Source: SKLM01 sp964450435
GTDB taxonomy: Bacteria > Chloroflexota > Anaerolineae > B4-G1
Reading direction: 5' to 3'
Assembly: GCA_964450435.1 (NCBI GenBank)
Contig: CAYVCX010000067.1
Span: 1-14,540 of the forward strand
DNA length: 14,540 bases
Shown piece by piece: positions 1-8,838 of the stretch. Under the pieces are notes generated by a model. The model ran no database searches, had not been told where the DNA came from, and worked only from the letters and a program-made list of their open reading frames with translations. Within the stretch, counting starts at the first letter, position 1; each line of letters opens with the position of its first letter. A program made the translations under genes and the position numbers.

Positions 1-63
1 CTGAAGCATCATGAGAGGCATATTCGTCCGCCTTTCTACGCTTTAGACAACCAGGATGAGACA

Positions 64-978
64 ATGACGGAGACACGGAACGAAAGCGGGAGCCCTTTCC
101 GACAGCGGCTTGGACGCTTCCTGCGATTCCTCGTGCGCCTACTCTTCGTTGTGGTCATTGGTACCCTGATCGGACTGGGGCTCTACTACGGCGCGCCGTG
201 GTTGTACCGACGTGTGGTGTTGCCGGTGCAGGAGAATAGCGCCCGGATTGCGGTGGTGGAAGCTAGACTGGAACTCCAGCAGCAGAGAATATCGGAGAAC
301 CACCGTGCGCTCCAGGACCGCGCTGCGAACCTCGAGGCAGATCTCGCTGAGCTTCAGGAGAGCACCTCGGTCCAGATCCAGGGTCAGCAGTTGCTGGAGG
401 AACAGACGGAGCGACTGGCGCAGCGCCTCGCCACGACGGAAAGCGAACTGGAGCTCCGGGAGGGGGAAAGCTTAGAGCTCGAGCGCAGTCTTGAGGCTGC
501 AACATCCGACCTACGCGCGCAGGTCGACAGCGTCGAGAAACAGCTCGCGGAGACCCGAGCGGACATCGGGATGCAGATTGAGGCCACAGAAGCGCGCGTA
601 ACCGCAGCCGAGGAGCAGGCAGAGACCCTCACCGGACGCCTGGTGCTCCTCCAGACAGCACAGGATCTGCTGAAGGTGCGGCTCCTCCTTCTGGAGGAGA
701 ATCCCGGTGCCGCACGCGACACGCTGGGTCTTGCCGTCGCCCATCTGGATCGAGCCCTGGCGGTGATGACGGAGCAGACGGAGGATCTGGAAAACCTGCG
801 CGAGCGGATGCTGGCTCTCGACGACCTCATCGCGGAGCGCTCTTTCCGCGTCGGGCCGACCCTGGAATCGCTGTGGGCGGATGTAATGGAGTTGGTGGTC
901 CCTCCCGCGAACCAGTCGGGGGTCACGACGACGCAGACACCGCCACCACCGCTTCCCACACCGAGTCCGTCGCCTTAG
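64..978 (+). CDS. Membrane-anchored coiled-coil protein of unknown function
   Basis: The predicted protein has 304 residues. A short basic N-terminus precedes one hydrophobic segment at about residues 21-44. Then comes a long Glu/Gln/Arg/Ala-rich stretch (about 57-205) with heptad-like spacing that should form a coiled coil. A second mostly helical, Leu-rich part follows (about 205-285), and the protein ends in a low-complexity Thr/Pro tail. With no cleavable signal evident, it is probably an inner-membrane protein with one helix and an extracytoplasmic rod. The ATG at 64 has a weak Shine-Dalgarno AGGA at 53-56. The next gene, a large transporter, starts 69 bases downstream, so co-transcription is possible. 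I do not recognise a named family. A scaffold or spacer role is a guess from shape only. Confidence 0.8.
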   Translation: MTETRNESGSPFRQRLGRFLRFLVRLLFVVVIGTLIGLGLYYGAPWLYRRVVLPVQENSARIAVVEARLELQQQRISENHRALQDRAANLEADLAELQESTSVQIQGQQLLEEQTERLAQRLATTESELELREGESLELERSLEAATSDLRAQVDSVEKQLAETRADIGMQIEATEARVTAAEEQAETLTGRLVLLQTAQDLLKVRLLLLEENPGAARDTLGLAVAHLDRALAVMTEQTEDLENLRERMLALDDLIAERSFRVGPTLESLWADVMELVVPPANQSGVTTTQTPPPPLPTPSPSP

Positions 979-997
979 ATACACGTGGAGACAGGAT

Positions 998-1016
998 GCC
1001 GGGCAGAGGGCCCGGC
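998..1016 (+). other. Short GC-rich hairpin between two genes
   Basis: A perfect 7-bp inverted repeat, GCCGGGC / GCCCGGC, with a 5-base loop lies between the coiled-coil gene and the permease gene. No T-tract follows, so it is not a standard intrinsic terminator. It could trim or stabilise a shared transcript. It is short enough in GC-rich DNA to arise by chance. Confidence 0.3.
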
Positions 1017-1047
1017 GAGATAGAGATCTAGGAAAGAGTGAGTTCGA

Positions 1048-4000
1048 ATGAGTGAAATCCGCTTCAGCCGGCGTCTCGGCCTGCGACAGGCCATGGCCCG
1101 TGGGCTAGGGGTGATGGTCATTGTTGCCACCTTTACACTGCTGGGAGATGTCACCGCTGTGGCCGGCCCGCTCGCCCCCCTGGCCTTCCTCCTGGCTCTC
1201 TTGTTCTTGATGGTCAATCTCCTCGGCTACGTTGAGCTGGCGCTCAGTTGCCCTCGGCCGGGGAGCGCCTACGTCCAGGTTCACGAGGCACAGGGAGGAG
1301 TCCTGGCATTCTCGACGGGCTGGGGCCCTGATTCTATCGAGTCTGGGCGTCTGTGCCCTCCTGGCGCACGGGTTCGGCGTTCAGGTAACCACCCTGCTGC
1401 GTGACCATCTCCACCTTGCGGTAGCGCCGTGGCCCTGGGCAGCCGGGCTGGTGTTCTTCCTCGCGATCAACAACGCAGTGGGGACTCGCGAGGGCCGGCG
1501 CGGGCTCGTCACCGCGTTCCTGGTGTTCACAATCCTCCTGGTAGCTCTCATCCTTCTGGCAGTGCCCCGCATTGATCTCGCTCATTTTAGGGGTGGCCCC
1601 CAGGATTGGGGGGAGGCCATCACGCTGCTAATGGTTGCATTTGTGGGACTGGAGGTCACAACCAGCCTTCAGAATGAGATGCGGCGACGGGAGCGGAACG
1701 TGCCCCGTGCCGTGTTGTTGACGCCGGCTCTGGCAGCTGTCATTGGGACGATCAGCGCCGCTGTGGTCATCGGCGTCCTGGGCCCGGAACTGCTGTCCGG
1801 TCCGCAGCACCCTCTAGCGCTTCTCGGCGCGCGTGTGGCAGGGGGAGCAGGCCGCCCGCTCATCCTGGCCGTAGGCGCCGTCGCGCTGGCCATGGCTCTG
1901 AACAGCACCCTCGTCCTCGTGGTGCGTCAGATCTACGTGATGGCCAAGGATGGGTACTGGCCGACGCAATTGGCCGGCACGCACCCACAGTTCGGGACGC
2001 CAATCCTGGCCATCGGCCTGGCGGCGTGTCTCCTTCTCCCTCTTACCGTCCTTCCCGTCCAGTTCCTGGGCAAACTGGCCGGACTGCTATACGTGGCCGT
2101 CCTGATGGGCGTCAATTTGACCCTGGTCCTTCGTAAGCAATCGAACACCTCGTCGTTCACCTTGCCTTTCCACCCCTGGGTGCCGGGCATCACCCTCGCC
2201 ATCGACGTGCTGATGGGCTTGCTCTGGGGGATGAGCTACCTGGGATGGGCAGCCGGGTGCCTGGCCGGGGGGATGGTCCTGTACCTGACCTACGCAAGAC
2301 GACACCACGTCAAGGCTCAAGAAGGGATCACCGTCTTCAAGCCGCCGTCGGACAAGGCGGAACGAGAAGCGGCATACCGCATCCTGGTGCCGGTCGCCAA
2401 CCCGGAGACAGCCGGGACACTGCTTCGCCTGTCGGGGGCGCTGGCACGCCAGCAGGGCGGCGAAGTACTGGCCCTGCAAGTCGTTACGGTGCCCGACCAG
2501 GTCCCTCTGGAGGAAGGTCGGCACCGAGCAGCGGTAGGGCGCGTGCTGCTGGAGCGGGCGATGGCTCAGGCAAAGGAGGAGGGATTCGTCGTCAAGACGA
2601 TGACCCGCGTGGCCCACAGCGTGGCCGAAGGCATCTTGGATACCGCCCGAGAGGAGGGCGTGAATCTAATCGTGCTGGGTTGGCGCGGGTACACGCGCTC
2701 GGCGGGGGCCTCTATGGGCCCCATCATCGACGCGGTCATCGGCGATGCACCGTGCGAAGTCGTGGTGGCAAAAGGGGAAGATTGGCGTCAGGCCGGCAAG
2801 ATCCTGGTTCCCACCGCGGGCGGGCCTCACGCCCCCATTGCAGCGCGACTGGCAATGGTGCTGTCGACAGTGTACGACTCGCAAGTGACCGCCCTGTACG
2901 TGCAGCTGGGGCGAGCGACTCCACAGCAGATGGCCCAGAACAGGCAGCGCATCGCGAAGACGCTCAATGGGCTGTCGTTCAGCAGCCCTCCAGAGCAGAA
3001 AGTGATCATTGCCGAGAGCGTGGTGGAGGGGATCGTTCGGGAGGCCGAGGGATACGATCTGGTACTGCTCGGCGCCTCCGAACAGGGTCTATTCGATCAG
3101 TTTGTCTTCGGCAGTATTCCGCAGCAGATCGCGGCCCGGGTGTCGAAGACCGCAGTGATCGTGCGCAGCTACGGGGGACCAACCGAGTTCTGGACCCGCA
3201 AGCTGACGCGAGGTCTGCTGAGCCTCTTCCCCCGGTTGAACGTTGAGGAGCAGCTGGAGTTACGGGAGACGATGAGGGACGGCGCACGACCAGGCGTCAA
3301 TTTCTTTGTCCTCATTGTGCTCTCCTCCATCATGGCCACGCTGGGCCTGCTGCTGGACAGTGCTGCCGTGGTGATTGGGGCGATGCTCGTGGCCCCGCTC
3401 ATGTCGCCCATTCTGGGTTTCCCCCTGGGCATGGTGCTGGGTGACGTACGGTTGGTTCGGCTTTCCATCGAGGCGATGTTCAAAGGCGTGACGCTGGCCC
3501 TGGTGATCGCCGTGCTCATCGGAATCCTGTCGCCGATCAAGGGGCTCACCGGCGAGATCATAGTCCGGACGCAGCCCACCTTACTGGATCTCGCGGTGGC
3601 CCTGGCCTCGGGGATGGCTGGAGCCTACGCCGTGTCGCGGGAGGAGGTGAGCGCCGCTCTGCCCGGGGTCGCTATCGCGGCGGCACTGATGCCTCCCCTG
3701 GCTGCCGCGGGACTGGGGATCTCGTTGGGAAAGCCTGACGTAGCGGGAGGCGCCTTTCTGCTCTTCCTGGCAAACATCGCGGCGATCAGTCTGGCCGGCG
3801 TGATCGTATTTGCCCTACTGGGCGTGCGCTCTCAGACGTGGCAGCCAGAGGCCCAGCGTCGGATGAGGCGAGGTTTGATTGGCTTCGCGGTCCTAATGCT
3901 CGTGGTGGCCATCCCGCTGGGCGTCATTATGGCAGGCATTGTGCAACATGCGGATACACGCCTCGAAATCAGCCGGGTACTGACGCAGGAGGTCGACGCC

Positions 4001-4192
4001 CGGCAGGGAGAGCTGGTCGACTTCGAGCATCGGGTGGAGAATGGACGACTGGTGGTCGTGGCCACCGTAAGGTCCGTCGATCCGCTTGAGAGACCCTCAG
4101 TCGACGCGATGGCCAGGGCGTTAGGAGAGCGTCTGGATCATCCCGTCACTCTGGAAGTCATCACACTCCCCGTCGTTCGCTCGGAGGGCTGA
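1048..4192 (+). CDS. APC-type permease fused to two UspA domains and DUF389 (frameshifted)
   Basis: The reading frame from ATG 1048 runs to Trp at 1321, after which the coherent protein continues one frame later. Dropping one G from the run 1322-1325 joins the parts as FSTGWALILSS and yields 1047 residues. Residues 1 to about 430 are a polytopic permease resembling the amino acid-polyamine-organocation superfamily (early MARGLGVMV, SCPRPGSAYV). UspA domain 1 covers about 442-576, with a nucleotide-binding-like G-2x-G-9x-G loop (GWRGYTRSAGASMGP). UspA domain 2 covers about 583-711, with LLGASEQG and FGS. A DUF389 membrane domain follows (about 745-965, marked by AAVVIGAMLVAPLMSPILG), then a small soluble C-terminal domain. 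It probably moves an amino acid or other small solute under control of the Usp domains, but the substrate is unknown. AGGAAAG at 1030-1036 is a possible ribosome site. If the frameshift is real, the gene makes a truncated permease from 1048, or a product lacking the first helices. Confidence 0.85.
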
Positions 4193-4438
4193 GGTGAGGC
4201 GAACGGCATCTTCTGGGTGGTAGGAATCAGCCTGACGGAACGCAGAACACGACCTTCATCGGCCCGGCGCCCTTCCCACCGGGGGTGTCCACGTATCTGT
4301 ACCATGTGGGAGGTGACTCCACACCCGGTTCCCTGGTGTTCGCCACAGCGTCAGCACGGCGTGTGGAACCTTTCCCCTTTCGAGTCCGTCTTACAGGTGA
4401 CGGTCCAAGACGGGCCTGCTAAACGATGTCGGTAGATG

Positions 4439-4445
4439 AAGGAGG
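4439..4445 (+). promoter_or_regulatory. Strong ribosome binding site deciding a GTG start
   Basis: AAGGAGG lies 6 bases before GTG at 4452. This fixes the serpin start at a GTG codon, and the resulting N-terminus is a clean lipoprotein signal peptide. Confidence 0.75.
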
Positions 4446-4451
4446 CGAAAG

Positions 4452-5750
4452 GTGAAGAAGGTACTGACTGGCATGCTGATAACAGCGATTCTGGCTGTGG
4501 CGGGTTGCAGCGCCATCGACGCGGTTCCCGTCCCTCGAGCGCAGGGAGTAGCCGTTGCGTCTGAGATGGAGCGAGTGCCCTCGCCCGAGGTCCCCGGCTC
4601 AGATCTGAGCGCCCTGGTTGAGGCGAACAGCGCGTTTGCCTTTGACCTGTATCGACTCCTCGTGGAGCAAGAGGGCAGCGAAAACCTATTCTACTCTCCC
4701 TACAGCATCTCGCTGGCTCTGGCCTTGACGTATGCCGGGGCCCGAGGAGAAACCGAGGAGCAGATGGCGGAGACGTTGGGCTTTACACTGTCGCAGGAGG
4801 ATCTCCACCCAGCGTTCAACGCGCTGGATCAGGAGCTCGCGCAGCGCGGTGAGGGTGCGGAGGGAAAGGACGATGGGGGCTTCCGGCTGCACATCGCCAA
4901 CGCCATCTGGGGACAGCAGGACCACGAGTTCTTGAGCACTTTCCTCGATGTGCTGGCCCAGAACTACGGAGCTGGGCTGCGCGTCCTCGATTTCGCTGCT
5001 GCCACGGAGGAGTCGCGAGTAGCGATCAATGAATGGATCAGCCAGCAGACCGAGGGGAAGATTGAGGACCTGATTCCGCAGGGGGGCATCGGCCCTCTGA
5101 CGCGACTGGTGTTGAGCAACGCGATCTACTTCAACGCGGCGTGGGCGAATCCTTTCCAGGAGAGATTGACGGAGGATGGGGCCTTCACGCTTCTCGATGG
5201 AAGCGAGGTCCAGGTCCCGATGATGCACCAGGAGGAGTCATTCCGGTACGCCCGGGGCTCGGATTACCAAGCCGTCGAGCTGCCCTACGATGGGCACGAG
5301 ATGTCAATGGTGATATTGCTGCCCGACGAGGGAAAGCTTGACGTCTTTGAGGGTTCCCTGGATGCTGACCGGGTACAGGCCATCATTGAGGCGCTGGACC
5401 GCCGGCAGGTTGTCCTGACCATGCCCAAGTTCGAGTTCGACGCTCGCTTCAGCCTGGCCAAGGCGCTGACGGCGCTCGGAATGCCGCAGGCATTCTCGGA
5501 CGCAGCCGACTTCTCCGGCATGACCGGCACCAGGGAGCTATTCATCTCTGAGGTCGTGCACAAGGCCTTCGTCTCGGTGGACGAAGAGGGTACCGAGGCA
5601 GCGGCAGCCACCGCCGTCTTGATGCCAACGTCGGCTATGCCGCAGGAGCCCGTCGAGGTCACCGTTGATCACCCGTTCCTGGTCCTGATCCGCGATATTC
5701 AGACCGGCACGATCCTGTTTGTAGGGCGTGTTGTCGATCCGTCCGCCTGA
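4452..5750 (+). CDS. Serpin family protease inhibitor, lipoprotein
   Basis: The product has 432 residues. The N-terminus (MKKVLTGMLITAILAVAGC) is a lipoprotein signal with lipobox VAGC and lipidation Cys19, so the protein should be tethered outside the cytoplasmic membrane. A linker to about residue 55 is followed by a full-length serpin fold. Recognisable family blocks are NLFYSPYSISLALALTYAGA, the stretch LVLSNAIYFNAAW, and the C-terminal HPFLVLIRDIQTGTILFVGR. The hinge EEGTEAAAAT (residues 378-387) has small residues at P14-P9, as in inhibitory serpins that trap proteases by loop insertion. The reactive loop continues AVLMPTSAMPQEP. Counting from the hinge puts P1 at Ser394, but the loop is about three residues longer than in antitrypsin, so P1 could lie anywhere between Thr393 and Met396. 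It probably protects the cell from secreted or host serine proteases. The start is GTG with a strong ribosome site. Confidence 0.95.
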   Translation: MKKVLTGMLITAILAVAGCSAIDAVPVPRAQGVAVASEMERVPSPEVPGSDLSALVEANSAFAFDLYRLLVEQEGSENLFYSPYSISLALALTYAGARGETEEQMAETLGFTLSQEDLHPAFNALDQELAQRGEGAEGKDDGGFRLHIANAIWGQQDHEFLSTFLDVLAQNYGAGLRVLDFAAATEESRVAINEWISQQTEGKIEDLIPQGGIGPLTRLVLSNAIYFNAAWANPFQERLTEDGAFTLLDGSEVQVPMMHQEESFRYARGSDYQAVELPYDGHEMSMVILLPDEGKLDVFEGSLDADRVQAIIEALDRRQVVLTMPKFEFDARFSLAKALTALGMPQAFSDAADFSGMTGTRELFISEVVHKAFVSVDEEGTEAAAATAVLMPTSAMPQEPVEVTVDHPFLVLIRDIQTGTILFVGRVVDPSA

Positions 5751-6352
5751 GCAGCCATCGGACACGGCTCCTCGACCCACACGTCAGTCTATTGGCTGGT
5801 CCTGTGACCCCCAGACTCCCCGGTTGTTTGGACGCCGGGGAGTCCCGTTCATGGTCGATGCTCTGGGACGCCCTCGGAGGCCCTCTTCTCTGATCCGTCC
5901 GTTGGCCCAGTCTACGCTAATCTGAAGGTCAGCGCCCGAAATCCTCGCCCCCAACGGTGACCGGCGCCGTGTGCCTGGTCAGTCAACCGGGACATACACC
6001 GGTCTATGGGATAGAGTGGGAACTCCTCTCTTGACTGATGCGCCAGCGCGCCTCAGCCACCATACTTGGAGCAGAAGCGGGGTGAACATCGGAACCGGTG
6101 CCGGGTACTATGTTGAGGGCGGGCAACCCGTGATGCGCTTCCTTCACAGCTCGGAGCTGGAAAAGGGACTCCCCACGTCGAATGGGCCACGGCCGCGTCA
6201 ACCGAGGCGCAGCGGAGGCCGAGTGACGGATGAATCGCGCAAGAAGCGGTCAGCGACGGAATTCCACGACCATGCGCGGAACTTCTGGACACTCAGATGC
6301 GTCTAGTACTCGGCAGGCAAAGCTTGGAGATAGTCAGGAAAGGGGAGGCAAC
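5751..6352. other. Gene-free spacer between two lipoprotein genes
   Basis: This 602-base stretch holds the hairpin at 5814-5844. The open frames in it (for example 5971-6306) lack a plausible ribosome site, a recognisable domain or protein-like composition. I see no convincing promoter, although the next gene must have one here unless transcription reads through. Confidence 0.55.
5814..5844 (+). terminator. Terminator-like hairpin after the serpin gene
   Basis: A perfect 10-bp inverted repeat, GACTCCCCGG / CCGGGGAGTC, with an 11-base loop begins 64 bases after the serpin stop codon. No clear U-tract follows (CCGTTC), so it may be a transcript 3'-end stabiliser or a non-canonical terminator. 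The same core recurs downstream of the next lipoprotein gene. Confidence 0.5.
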
Positions 6353-7333
6353 ATGAAGGCAAGAGCTTCAACCATCAGCCTGGTCCTGATCTCGGGGATC
6401 CTGATCGTCAGTGGGTGCTCGCCGGTGATGGCCGGACTCCCTGGAGGGGGGACGGTTGTTCCGGCGGAGGCTCCCAGCCATGCCGGCGACCCGGTCTGGG
6501 TGCGAGACGAGGTGCTGATCTACCTGGCCGAGCGATACCCGGAACGAGCACCCGGTTCGGACGTAACCTGGGCGGAGGAGAACGTAACGGAGGAAGACCT
6601 GTTAGGATCATCAACCGTTCAGTACACGTCGGGCGGCTGGGTTGTGACCGTCACCTATCCAATCGTAGCACCGGAGGACATCATCTACGAGATCACTGTG
6701 AGCAACGGGACCTCCGGCCTCTCGTGGCGAGGCAAGGTGGCTGCAGAGGGGACGGTGACAGAGACACTGGCATCGGCACCGGCGCAGGGGTCGTCGGAGA
6801 CGGAGGGCGAGCCGGTGCAGGGCTGGATCGGCGTGATCGTGGATCTCCCGTCCGGCAACCAGTTCGGCCAGTACTTCGAGGGCGAGGACGGCGAAGAGTA
6901 CAACATCGGCACCCCAACCGGCAGCGTGAGAGAGCAGGTGGCCGAAGCGCGGACGACGGGGGCGCGAGTGAAGGTCTGGGGCACGCTGTACACAGGCGTC
7001 CCGGCCGATGATGCCCGCACGATCGAGGTGGAGCGTCTCGAATTCCTCTCTCAACCGCCTCTTGATGAGGGCGAGCCGGTGGAGGGCTGGACCGGCGTGA
7101 TCGTAGATCTCCCGCCCGGCAACCAGTTCAGTCAGCACTTCGAGCGCGAGGACGGCGAGGAATACACGATTGGCGCGACGGACGACACCGTCAGGCAGCA
7201 GATGCGCGACGTAGCCACCAGCGGCGTGCGAATCAAGGTTTGGGGCACGTTGTTCACTGGCGCACCCGCAATTGAGGCGCGACACATTCATGTCGACCGT
7301 CTCGAAGTGTTGTCTGAGGGTACTCAATCATAG
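6353..7333 (+). CDS. Lipoprotein with N-terminal domain and two 88-residue tandem repeats
   Basis: I start this gene at ATG 6353, not at the upstream in-frame ATG 6230. AGGGGAGG at 6341-6348 precedes it, and the resulting N-terminus is a lipoprotein signal with lipobox VSGC and Cys22. The product is 326 residues. After a short linker, an N-terminal domain (about residues 45-140) carries a helix with LIYLAERYPE and strands such as GWVVTVTYPIVAPE. Two tandem copies of an 88-residue unit follow, from residues 151 and 239. Each has GW-x-GVIVDLP, GNQF, EDGEEY, KVWGTL and a closing RLE. The unit looks all-beta with one helix, perhaps OB-like, but I do not recognise a named family. The protein is probably surface-exposed like the upstream serpin, which is separated from it by 602 bases, so joint function is only suggested. 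A hairpin terminator follows. Confidence 0.85.
   Translation: MKARASTISLVLISGILIVSGCSPVMAGLPGGGTVVPAEAPSHAGDPVWVRDEVLIYLAERYPERAPGSDVTWAEENVTEEDLLGSSTVQYTSGGWVVTVTYPIVAPEDIIYEITVSNGTSGLSWRGKVAAEGTVTETLASAPAQGSSETEGEPVQGWIGVIVDLPSGNQFGQYFEGEDGEEYNIGTPTGSVREQVAEARTTGARVKVWGTLYTGVPADDARTIEVERLEFLSQPPLDEGEPVEGWTGVIVDLPPGNQFSQHFEREDGEEYTIGATDDTVRQQMRDVATSGVRIKVWGTLFTGAPAIEARHIHVDRLEVLSEGTQS
6803..7330 (+). repeat. Tandem protein-level duplication, 2 x 264 bases
   Basis: Two in-frame units of 264 bases (88 codons) begin at 6803 and 7067. Both start GEPV-x-GW and share LP-x-GNQF, EDGEEY and KVWGTL. Clearly more than half of the residues match, and long stretches of DNA also match, which points to a fairly recent duplication. 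Confidence 0.85.
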
Positions 7334-7572
7334 GAACAGGGCGCCAGCCTCGTCGAAGAGCGAGGGCAACGTCTTCACTCTGAAGGACGGGCGAGGGCCT
7401 AAGGAACCGGTGATAGTGTGGCGGTGGGGACGGGACATGGAGACGCGCGTCATCAAGGTCCTCATCCAGGGCGATGACCCGGTACTCGGGGCAACCATGA
7501 CAGGCTGCTCGCGAAGATCGACGTGTGGAACGTCACGACTCAGGGATCTCGGCTGACCAGGCCAGTCTCAAG

Positions 7573-7606
7573 CTCCCCGGCCGCCTGAGCGCTCGGGGAG
7601 TTGTTT
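7573..7606 (+). terminator. Rho-independent terminator
   Basis: A 7-bp stem, CTCCCCG (7573-7579) with CGGGGAG (7594-7600), is extended by a possible inner G-U pair. The T-rich run TTGTTTGTTG follows immediately. This is the best intrinsic terminator in the window and would end transcripts coming from the repeat lipoprotein gene. Confidence 0.65.
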
Positions 7607-7734
7607 GTTGCACGGCTTAGCCCCTGCTCTCGGCCCTGGGGCCTGGACTCGGACCGGGACCTTCTCCCCGCAAGAGATGGACGGATACCGCACCAGCGCC
7701 GCTTGCCGATGGCCGTGATGAGGTCGTCCGCTGC

Positions 7735-7762
7735 TTTCCAGTCAGCGAAATTCAGGTATACT
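7735..7762 (+). promoter_or_regulatory. Possible sigma-70 type promoter of the Lia-like operon
   Basis: TTTCCA (7735-7740), a 16-base spacer and TATACT (7757-7762) resemble -35 and -10 boxes. It lies after the terminator and about 240 bases before the first operon gene. The -35 match is only 4 of 6. Confidence 0.35.
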
Positions 7763-8002
7763 GGGGCTATTCAAAGAAGCAAGAGGCGCTGAGAAAGGGA
7801 GACCAAGTGCACGATGGTCGGCATGCGGCACCGTCGCTGACAGGTGAAGGGCTCGCTGTGGACCTTACGGGCTCCTGTGTTCTGCTCGTAGAGGCACGGC
7901 TGGAATCCCTTCGTACCGAGGCTCACGGGCAAGCGTCTCGCTGGAGGACACAAGAGTCATTCGGCCAGCAAGGGAAGCAGCAGGTGCCGAAGGGGGTGAG
8001 CG

Positions 8003-8797
8003 ATGCATACAGGCAAGCTATTCTGGGGGATCATTCTCGTCGTCGTCGGGTTGTTGCTGTTGCTCAGCAATCTCGGCATCATCGCCATAGAGATCTGGAG
8101 TGCGGTTTGGGCCGTGCTGTTGATCGTAATGGGCCTGGGGATTCTGTGGAGCGTCGTGTCCGGGCCAGGGAGTGAAGGCGAGGAGACGTTGATTCCACTC
8201 GAGGGCGCCAGCCGCGCACGAATCCGCGTCACACACGGTGCAGGGCGCCTTCGGATTGGTGCTGGTGCTGAGCCTGAGGCGCTTGTGAAGGGCACGTTCA
8301 GCGGGGGTATCCGGTACCAGACACAGCGCAGAGGGGACGAACTGGACGTCGAAATGTCGCCTCCGGGCTTCTTGGCCATGATCACTCCATGGAGCTGGGG
8401 ACGCGAAGGGCTCGGATGGGTACTCAGACTACACGGCAGCGTCCCTCTTTCCCTGGCCGTCGAAACTGGCGCCAGCGATGCCCGTTTGGATCTGAGCGAA
8501 CTGCACGTAACCGACCTGCAGCTAGAAGCCGGCGCCAGCTCCGTCAACGTGACGCTGCCGGCCCAGGCCGGCCACACGCGGGCACGCATCGAAGCTGGTG
8601 CGGCCTCTGTTTCGGTGCAGGTCCCCTCCGGGGCTGCAGCGCGGGTGCGAATGAAGGGGGGATTGGCCTCGATAGAGGTGGATCAAAGCCGGTTCCCTCG
8701 CGCCGGGGATGTCTACCAGTCCCCGGACTACGACACAGCTCAGAACAAGCTCGACGTCGAAGTCGAAGCGGGGGTGGGTTCGCTCAAGGTGCAATGA
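8003..8797 (+). CDS. LiaI/LiaF-type membrane protein with beta-rich C-terminal domain
   Basis: The product has 264 residues. Residues about 7-53 form the paired-helix module typical of LiaI/LiaF-like proteins (LFWGIILVVVGLLLLLSNLG, then a second helix around WAVLLIVMGLGILW). Residues about 65-264 are rich in short strands with repeated Gly/Ala/Ser turns (GAGRLRIGAG, ETGASDARLDL, EAGASSVNVTL, EAGAASVSVQV), the pattern of the right-handed beta 'toastrack' fold found in LiaF and related envelope-stress proteins. In the Firmicutes LiaF inhibits the LiaRS two-component system; that role cannot be assumed here because no LiaRS is present in the window. ATG 8003 follows AGGGGGTG (7991-7998). The next gene starts 41 bases later, and the third gene of the operon is a paralogue with matching ends. 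Confidence 0.85.
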   Translation: MHTGKLFWGIILVVVGLLLLLSNLGIIAIEIWSAVWAVLLIVMGLGILWSVVSGPGSEGEETLIPLEGASRARIRVTHGAGRLRIGAGAEPEALVKGTFSGGIRYQTQRRGDELDVEMSPPGFLAMITPWSWGREGLGWVLRLHGSVPLSLAVETGASDARLDLSELHVTDLQLEAGASSVNVTLPAQAGHTRARIEAGAASVSVQVPSGAAARVRMKGGLASIEVDQSRFPRAGDVYQSPDYDTAQNKLDVEVEAGVGSLKVQ

Positions 8798-8838
8798 GGA
8801 GGTTGGCGCCTTGACGAACATCAACGAAAGGAGTTGAT

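Larger units (their letters stand above)
7334..8002. other. Gene-free spacer upstream of the Lia-like operon
   Basis: This 669-base stretch contains a terminator (7573-7606) and a possible promoter (7735-7762). An open frame through about 7440-7556 starts METRVIKVLIQGDD and turns non-protein-like. Changing frame near 7495 would carry it on to a stop just before the terminator, so a small decayed gene is conceivable but unsupported. No known RNA gene was recognised. Confidence 0.5.

Noticed and set aside
384..959. Minus-strand open frame opposite the coiled-coil gene
   Set aside because: Ser/Arg-rich translation without motifs; it mirrors the real gene.
1322..1325. Programmed ribosomal frameshift in the transporter gene
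   Set aside because: The site lacks a classic slippery heptamer and I see no clear downstream stimulatory structure. A one-base error or mutation is simpler.
2245..3246. A 333-codon open frame inside the transporter gene
   Set aside because: It overlaps the Usp domains in another frame and reads as Arg/Gly/Pro-rich low complexity, a GC-rich shadow.
4217..4435. Small open frame between transporter and serpin
   Set aside because: No ribosome site, no domain, and composition rich in Arg/Ser/Pro like random GC-rich sequence.
5971..6306. Open frame of 111 codons before the repeat lipoprotein
   Set aside because: No recognisable motif or ribosome site; protein-like composition is lacking.
7272..7556. 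Open frame overlapping the end of the lipoprotein gene
   Set aside because: The first part is an out-of-frame shadow. The tail could be a decayed remnant but cannot be supported.
7807..8175. Open frame of 122 codons running into the first Lia-like gene
   Set aside because: It overlaps the well-supported gene at 8003 by over 170 bases and has no motif or good ribosome site.
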